Assembly (NCBI RefSeq): GCF_000697965.2
Contig: NZ_CP015880.1
Coordinates: forward strand, 372,001-436,000
DNA: 64,000 bases
Direction of reading: 5' to 3'
Source of the DNA: Ensifer adhaerens
Lineage (GTDB): Bacteria; Pseudomonadota; Alphaproteobacteria; Rhizobiales; Rhizobiaceae
Under the pieces are notes generated by a model. That model saw only the letters and a program-made list of their open reading frames with translations, did no database searches and was not told the DNA's origin. The translations under genes and the position numbers were made by a program. This document shows, piece after piece, positions 59,989-64,000 of the stretch. Positions within the stretch are counted from its first letter, which is position 1. Each line of letters opens with the position of its first letter.

Positions 59989-60495
59989 CTAGCCGTTCAC
60001 AGCCTTCGGCATCGGGCTCGCTGCGCTCTCCATGCGTTCACCGAAGGCAAGGATGAGATCTTTCAGCGACGGTTCGGCAACCCGCGAGGCCGCTTCCTTG
60101 TAGTCGACCCATTCGAGCTGTCGGCGCCCTTCCTCGGGGAAGTGCTTGCAGAGATCGTCGACTTCCAACGCGTGCACCTGCACCTTGACCGAAATCTTCA
60201 GCCCGTGATCCATGCGCTTCTGGTAGAGATAGTAGCCGGCGGTCGCCTTCTGCACATGCCCCTTGACGCCGGCTTCCTCGTAGGCTTCGCGCTCGGCCAC
60301 TTCATGGGCGCGCTTGCCCTGCATCGGCCATCCCTTGGGAATGACCCAGCGGCCGGTATCGCGGCTGGTGATCAGGAGGATTTCGAGGGCCTTGGTCTTC
60401 TTGCGGATCCGATAGCAGAGCGCGGCATACTGCATGCGCGCCGGTCGACGCAGCATCAATTGGACATCGGATGCGAGCCTGTTCAAGAAGTTCAA
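59989..60495 (-). CDS. Nudix hydrolase (diphosphoinositol/dinucleoside polyphosphate type)
   Basis: 168 aa from TTG 60495 (GAGGAG 11 bp upstream; frame LNFLNRLASDVQLMLRRPARMQ). ATG 60456-region or ATG 60663 with no ribosome binding site are other options; the latter adds 56 residues. The Nudix box is GKRAHEVAEREAYEEAGVKG near residue 70 (GX5EX7REUXEEXGU: REAYEEAG). Family hydrolyses nucleoside-diphosphate derivatives; the RRPARMQYAALCYR N-terminus resembles the DIPP-like Nudix proteins of Rhizobiales. Cytoplasmic. Confidence 0.87.
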   Translation of the reverse strand: MNFLNRLASDVQLMLRRPARMQYAALCYRIRKKTKALEILLITSRDTGRWVIPKGWPMQGKRAHEVAEREAYEEAGVKGHVQKATAGYYLYQKRMDHGLKISVKVQVHALEVDDLCKHFPEEGRRQLEWVDYKEAASRVAEPSLKDLILAFGERMESAASPMPKAVNG

Positions 60496-60808
60496 GGTCG
60501 TCTGTGCTCCTCTCGGCGAATCAGTGGCTTTAATTGCTTTGCCGGCCAGTATGGCAGCGTCCTGCAGCGTGTAAATGTCGCGGGTATTCGGCAGCCGGAT
60601 ATGCGGTTTGCTTTCCGCAGAACTGTGGTCCGGATACGACAGGATATGGTGTTTTCGCGGCATATTTGCAAACCGACCGACAGCCATACGTTGTCGTCGG
60701 ATCACGATTGGTTTCGGGGTGGAACGGTTCGAGATCGCAAGGGCGATTGATTCCGACCGGAGAGGCGGCTGCAGGGTAGAGCCGGGGGTCGGGCGCGGGC
60801 CCGATCTG
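60496..60808. other. 313-bp stretch upstream of the Nudix gene
   Basis: No separate gene supported. The Nudix frame stays open on the minus strand through part of it, so it may code for an N-terminal extension (ATG 60663) or hold the promoter. No terminator or repeat is clear. Confidence 0.35.
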
Positions 60809-61597
60809 TCAGTTCGCGCGGTCGCGCTGCTGCATGCGCAGGCGGGCGATGCGGTTCCATTCTCCGGTGCGTTCCGCCTCGCGGGTGGCGGCGGCGACGA
60901 AGTCGATATGGCTCTGCGAGGCGGCTTTCGCCTTCGCCGGATCCCTTGCCATGATCGCCTCGTAGATCGCTTCGTGCTGCACAAGAAGCCGGTCGCGCGC
61001 CCCCGGCGCATCGAAGACCGAATTGCGATGGAAGAATATGCCCTGCTGGAGCAGCCGGTAGCAGGCGCGCAGCGTGTGCAGGAGAATGATGTTGTGGGCG
61101 CTCTCACCGATCGCCTGATGCAGCTCGATATCGGCTTCGAGTTCGGCGTCAAAATCGCCGGCGGCGTGCGCTCTGCGCATGCGCTCGATGATCCGTGTCA
61201 GGATGTCCCGGTCGTAATCCGTCGCGCGGGTGGCGGCGAGTTCCGCTGTCAGCCCCTCAAGCTCGCGCCGGTATTCGAGGTAATCCTGGGTTGCCTTGTG
61301 ATGGCGCGCAATGAGGTCGATCAGCGGCCTGGAGAAGATCTGCCCGACGACGTCGGCGACGAAGGTGCCACCGCCGTGGCGGCTTTCGACCAGGCCACGC
61401 CCTTCGAGTTCCTTCAGCGCCTCGCGCAGGATCGGCCGCGACACGTCGAAGCGCTTGGAGAGTTCCCGCTCGCCGGGCAGACGGTCGCCGTCGCGCAATA
61501 CGCCTTCGAGGATCAAAAGCTCGATCTGCTGCACGACCTCGTCCGCCGTGCGGCTATGGCTGATACGGGCGAAAAGGTCGATCTGGTCTTCGGTCAC
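60809..61597 (-). CDS. FadR-type GntR transcriptional regulator (FCD domain)
   Basis: 262 aa from GTG 61597 (CTGGAGACC upstream), chosen over the longer 61672 reading. Winged helix at residues 15-75 (TADEVVQQIELLILEGVLRDGDRLPGERELSKRFDVSRPILREALKELEGRGLV), then the helical FCD domain with metal/ligand-binding His and Asp residues (near DIELHQAIG, residue 160). FCD regulators respond to carboxylates such as lactate or pyruvate. A 25-bp operator-like repeat lies upstream. No target gene of obvious type is adjacent. Confidence 0.88.
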   Translation of the reverse strand: MTEDQIDLFARISHSRTADEVVQQIELLILEGVLRDGDRLPGERELSKRFDVSRPILREALKELEGRGLVESRHGGGTFVADVVGQIFSRPLIDLIARHHKATQDYLEYRRELEGLTAELAATRATDYDRDILTRIIERMRRAHAAGDFDAELEADIELHQAIGESAHNIILLHTLRACYRLLQQGIFFHRNSVFDAPGARDRLLVQHEAIYEAIMARDPAKAKAASQSHIDFVAAATREAERTGEWNRIARLRMQQRDRAN

Positions 61598-61722
61598 GTC
61601 TGGTCTCCAGATCACGCGGATTTCGGCCGGGTTTGCCCGAAATCGCGAATGTGGTCGGTTTGCATGCGGCAAGGGCGAAAGGAGCGTCGATGCTCAGCGC
61701 CGCAATCTAGGCAGGTCGCGCA

Positions 61723-61747
61723 AAGTGGTCAATTTGATTGTCCACTT
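61723..61747. promoter_or_regulatory. Inverted repeat between the GntR and DUF3422 genes, possible operator
   Basis: AAGTGG at 61723-61728 and CCACTT at 61742-61747 flank 13 bp, giving GTGG-N13-CCAC. It lies about 126 bp upstream of the GntR gene start and 120 bp from the DUF3422 start. Confidence 0.35.
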
Positions 61748-61867
61748 GGGTGCGTCCGATTGGATGCGACTGACAAAAGTCAAACTGCGGCAATGCGTCC
61801 TTTGTTCTTTTGCTCTTTCCGTTGATAAGAAAGTTGTGATGAACGCGTGAGGGGGACAAGGCGCTTC

Positions 61868-63142
61868 ATGGCAAAGGGTAGTTTTGCATTTCCGGTGGCG
61901 CCGATGCGCGCTTTGGCCTTGGGCGAGGTTCATTCGCGCCCCTATGCGCTGGTGACCACGCCGCGGGTGATCTTTCAGCTCGCCTTCCTGACAGATGGTG
62001 GCTCGATCGTCGATCACGCCGTGCTGTCGGAGCTTTCGCGGGCCCGCGGCATCGCGCCGCCCGGCCGTGACGCCAACCATCACGCGATGCCTTGGGGGCA
62101 GGGCACGCTGCGCTGGGAGCGTCATACCGAATTCTCCACCTATTTCTGGGACGCGCCGCCGCCGGAGAAATTCGGCGGCGATGTGCCGATCCATCCGTTC
62201 GGCGACGGCTTTTCGCCGCCCGGCTCTCTGATCTCCGGCATCCGCCTCGAGATCCGGCCGGATACGCCCGAGACCCGCGAGGCCATCGGCCTCTTCGATC
62301 CGACGAGCCTCTGTTACAGCGAGACCAAGAACGGCCAGGCGGTGATCGTCACCGACTTCCGCCAGAACGGTGACGGCCTGACGCAGATCCTGGTGATCGA
62401 TCGCGGCATGACGGAAGCCGGTACCGGCGCACTCGTCCAGCGCTTGCTCGATATCGAAACCTACCGGACGCTGGCGATGATGGGCCTGCCGCTTGCGCAG
62501 TCGCTGTCGCCGGAAATCCGCCGGACGGAGGACGGGTTGACGGCGGTGACCCAGCGCATGAAGGAAAACGTGCGCGAGGAGGCCGACGACATGTTGGCCG
62601 AGATCACTCGGCTCGCGGCCGATCTCGAGGCCGGTGCCGCGCTCAGCCTCTATCGCTTCGGCGCCAGCCGCGCCTATTACGGCATCGTCCAGGAGCGCAT
62701 CCGCACGCTCGCCGAAACGCCGGTGCCAGGCTACGAGACCATCGGCACCTTCCTCGAACGACGTTTGGCGCCGGCCATGCGCACCTGCCAGTCGGTCGAG
62801 GAGCGCCAGGCGAACCTGTCGCGCAAGCTCGCCCGCGCCACGGCGCTGCTTCGAAGCTGGGTCGACGTCGAGCTTGAACGGCAGAACAGCGCGCTTTTGA
62901 ACTCGATGGACCGGCGCGCCAGGTTGCAGTTGCGCCTGCAGCAGACCGTCGAAGGCCTGTCGGTCGCCGCCATCTCCTATTACGTGGTCGGGCTGTTCGG
63001 CTATCTCGCCAAGGCGGTCAGCCACGAGCTGCCGATCGATCCCGGTCTCTTGACCGGGCTTGCCGTGCCCTTCGCCGTTGCCGGGGTCTGGCTGATCGTG
63101 CGCCGCATTCGCCGCCACCACGAGGACAGCGAGCATAAGTAA
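61868..63142 (+). CDS. DUF3422 family protein
   Basis: 424 aa from ATG 61868 (GAGGGGGACAAGG upstream). A long soluble part carries the family pattern HSRPYALVTTPRVIFQLAFLT near residue 30 and WERHTEFSTYFWD near residue 85; it ends in two hydrophobic spans near residues 370-395 and 400-420 with a basic tail RRIRRHHEDSEHK. It is therefore a cytoplasmic domain anchored at the C-terminus in the inner membrane. Function unknown. Divergent from the GntR gene. Confidence 0.86.
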   Translation: MAKGSFAFPVAPMRALALGEVHSRPYALVTTPRVIFQLAFLTDGGSIVDHAVLSELSRARGIAPPGRDANHHAMPWGQGTLRWERHTEFSTYFWDAPPPEKFGGDVPIHPFGDGFSPPGSLISGIRLEIRPDTPETREAIGLFDPTSLCYSETKNGQAVIVTDFRQNGDGLTQILVIDRGMTEAGTGALVQRLLDIETYRTLAMMGLPLAQSLSPEIRRTEDGLTAVTQRMKENVREEADDMLAEITRLAADLEAGAALSLYRFGASRAYYGIVQERIRTLAETPVPGYETIGTFLERRLAPAMRTCQSVEERQANLSRKLARATALLRSWVDVELERQNSALLNSMDRRARLQLRLQQTVEGLSVAAISYYVVGLFGYLAKAVSHELPIDPGLLTGLAVPFAVAGVWLIVRRIRRHHEDSEHK

Positions 63143-63214
63143 GCAATTCCAGCAAAAGTGTGCAGCGGTTTTGCGTCCGGAATTGCGGAAAACAAAGATG
63201 CCAGGCCGGTTCGC

Positions 63215-64000
63215 CTACTGCTCCCAATAGGGGATCGGTCCGTAGAGTTCGGCGAGATAGTCGATGAAGAGGCGCACCTTGGCCGGGAGGAACTGGCGGC
63301 TTGGGTAGACGGCCGAAAGCGTCAGCTGCTTCGAACCTTCCCATTGCGGTAGCACCTGCACCAGCTGGCCGCTGCGCAATTCCGGGCCGATATCCCAGGT
63401 GGAGCGCAGTGCAACGCCGGCGCCGGCGATGACGGCAGCGCGCACAATCTCCGAGGAGTTGGTGACGAGCGGCCCTTCCGGGTGCCAGACCAGCGCGCCC
63501 TCCGGCCCTTCGAGCTTCCAATTGTCGTTGTTATGCGCCGGCAGGCAGAGGTGGTTGGCGAGGTCGCCGATCTCTTTCGGTGCGCCGTTGCGGGCGATGT
63601 AGTCCGGCGAGGCGCAGAGCAGCCGGCGGACGGGGGCAAGCTTACGGGCGACGAGCGACGAATCCACCAGTTCGCCGATCCGAACCGCCATGTCGAAGCC
63701 TTCCGCGACGATGTCGGTGAATTCGTCCGTCAGCACGATGTGCAGTTTCAGATCCGGATGGTCCTTCATGAACTTGGTCAGATGCGGCGCGATGTGCATG
63801 CGGCCGAAGGAGGTGGGTGCCGATATCCGCAGCACCCCGAGCGCATGCGACGAGCGGCCCGACGCATAGGCTTCCGCCTCCTCGATGCCGGTCAGAATGC
63901 CGAGCACCCGGTCGTAGAAGCCCTGGCCGGCTTCCGTCAGCGAAATCTGGCGCGTCGTGCGTTGAAGGAGGCGCGTGCCGAGCCGGTCTTCGAGTCTCTT
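63215..64000 (-). CDS. LysR family regulator (N-terminus cut by the window edge)
   Basis: The frame is open from 63215 to the right edge, about 261 codons visible; the helix-turn-helix start lies beyond 64000. The visible start KRLEDRLGTRLLQRTTRQISLTEAG is the tail of a LysR helix-turn-helix, followed by the linker helix and the effector domain (LRISAPTSFGRMHIAPHLTKFM, GFDMAVRIGEL), typical of the CrgA-like LysR group. Target unknown. Convergent with DUF3422. Confidence 0.85.
   Translation of the reverse strand, partial: KRLEDRLGTRLLQRTTRQISLTEAGQGFYDRVLGILTGIEEAEAYASGRSSHALGVLRISAPTSFGRMHIAPHLTKFMKDHPDLKLHIVLTDEFTDIVAEGFDMAVRIGELVDSSLVARKLAPVRRLLCASPDYIARNGAPKEIGDLANHLCLPAHNNDNWKLEGPEGALVWHPEGPLVTNSSEIVRAAVIAGAGVALRSTWDIGPELRSGQLVQVLPQWEGSKQLTLSAVYPSRQFLPAKVRLFIDYLAELYGPIPYWEQ

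Overview
The window is GC-rich chromosomal DNA from an alphaproteobacterium of the order Rhizobiales, most probably the Ensifer/Sinorhizobium group. Support: an alphaproteobacterial tRNA-His (G1:U72, A73, no encoded G-1), the rhizobial iron regulator RirA, a PhyR/NepR general stress module, and a gene order (cbrA-phaP, fbpA-rirA-dpp, phyR-nepR, guaB, oxyR-katA, gshA) that I remember from Sinorhizobium meliloti. The genus is inferred from memory of synteny, not from an alignment. Both ends cut a gene: a CbrA-type sensor kinase on the left and a LysR regulator on the right.

Layout. 1-8.5 kb: CbrA-like kinase, phasin, tRNA-His, a small stress-type gene, a class III cyclase with TPRs, a LysR regulator and mmsA. 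8.7-12.6 kb: a DUF898/M48 protease pair, then an iron-binding protein divergent from rirA. 12.7-20 kb: a receiver protein and an orphan LuxR regulator, a long gene-free stretch, and the dppABCDF peptide importer. 20-30 kb: a general stress response neighbourhood with divergent phyR and nepR surrounded by small membrane or surface genes. Six exact GGAAC-N16/17-CGTT promoters (EcfG/RpoE2 type) lie here, and a seventh at 4.05 kb. 26-31 kb also holds a DadA-like oxidase, an SDR/TetR pair with twin operators, and an FAH-family enzyme.

31.2-38.2 kb is an accessory block on the minus strand. It encodes a cyclase-like/AAA/TPR regulator, a YcaO protein, TfuA, an HEXXH metalloprotease and two unrecognised proteins. 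The block ends beside tRNA-Gln on one side and beside a 69-bp remnant of an FAH-like gene on the other. This is the best candidate for an undescribed system: a YcaO-TfuA backbone-thioamidation (RiPP or protein-modification) locus. 38.4-64 kb is mostly core: tRNA-Gln, ppx, rlmE, an FtsI-type PBP with an upstream CtrA box, an MFS pump, an MBL hydrolase, guaB, a MAPEG protein, adh, a dienelactone hydrolase, oxyR-katA, DUF1127, gshA, rsmE, pit, a Nudix hydrolase, a GntR regulator, a DUF3422 protein and LysR genes.

Regulation that can be read from the DNA: CtrA-type TTAA-N7-TTAAC boxes upstream of cbrA and ftsI, two PhaR-type boxes upstream of the phasin gene, an Irr/ICE-like palindrome upstream of rirA, paired TetR operators, and an OxyR-like half-site beside oxyR. 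I saw no rRNA, CRISPR array, insertion sequence, integrase or phage gene. Many long ORFs antisense to real genes are GC-skew artefacts and are left out.
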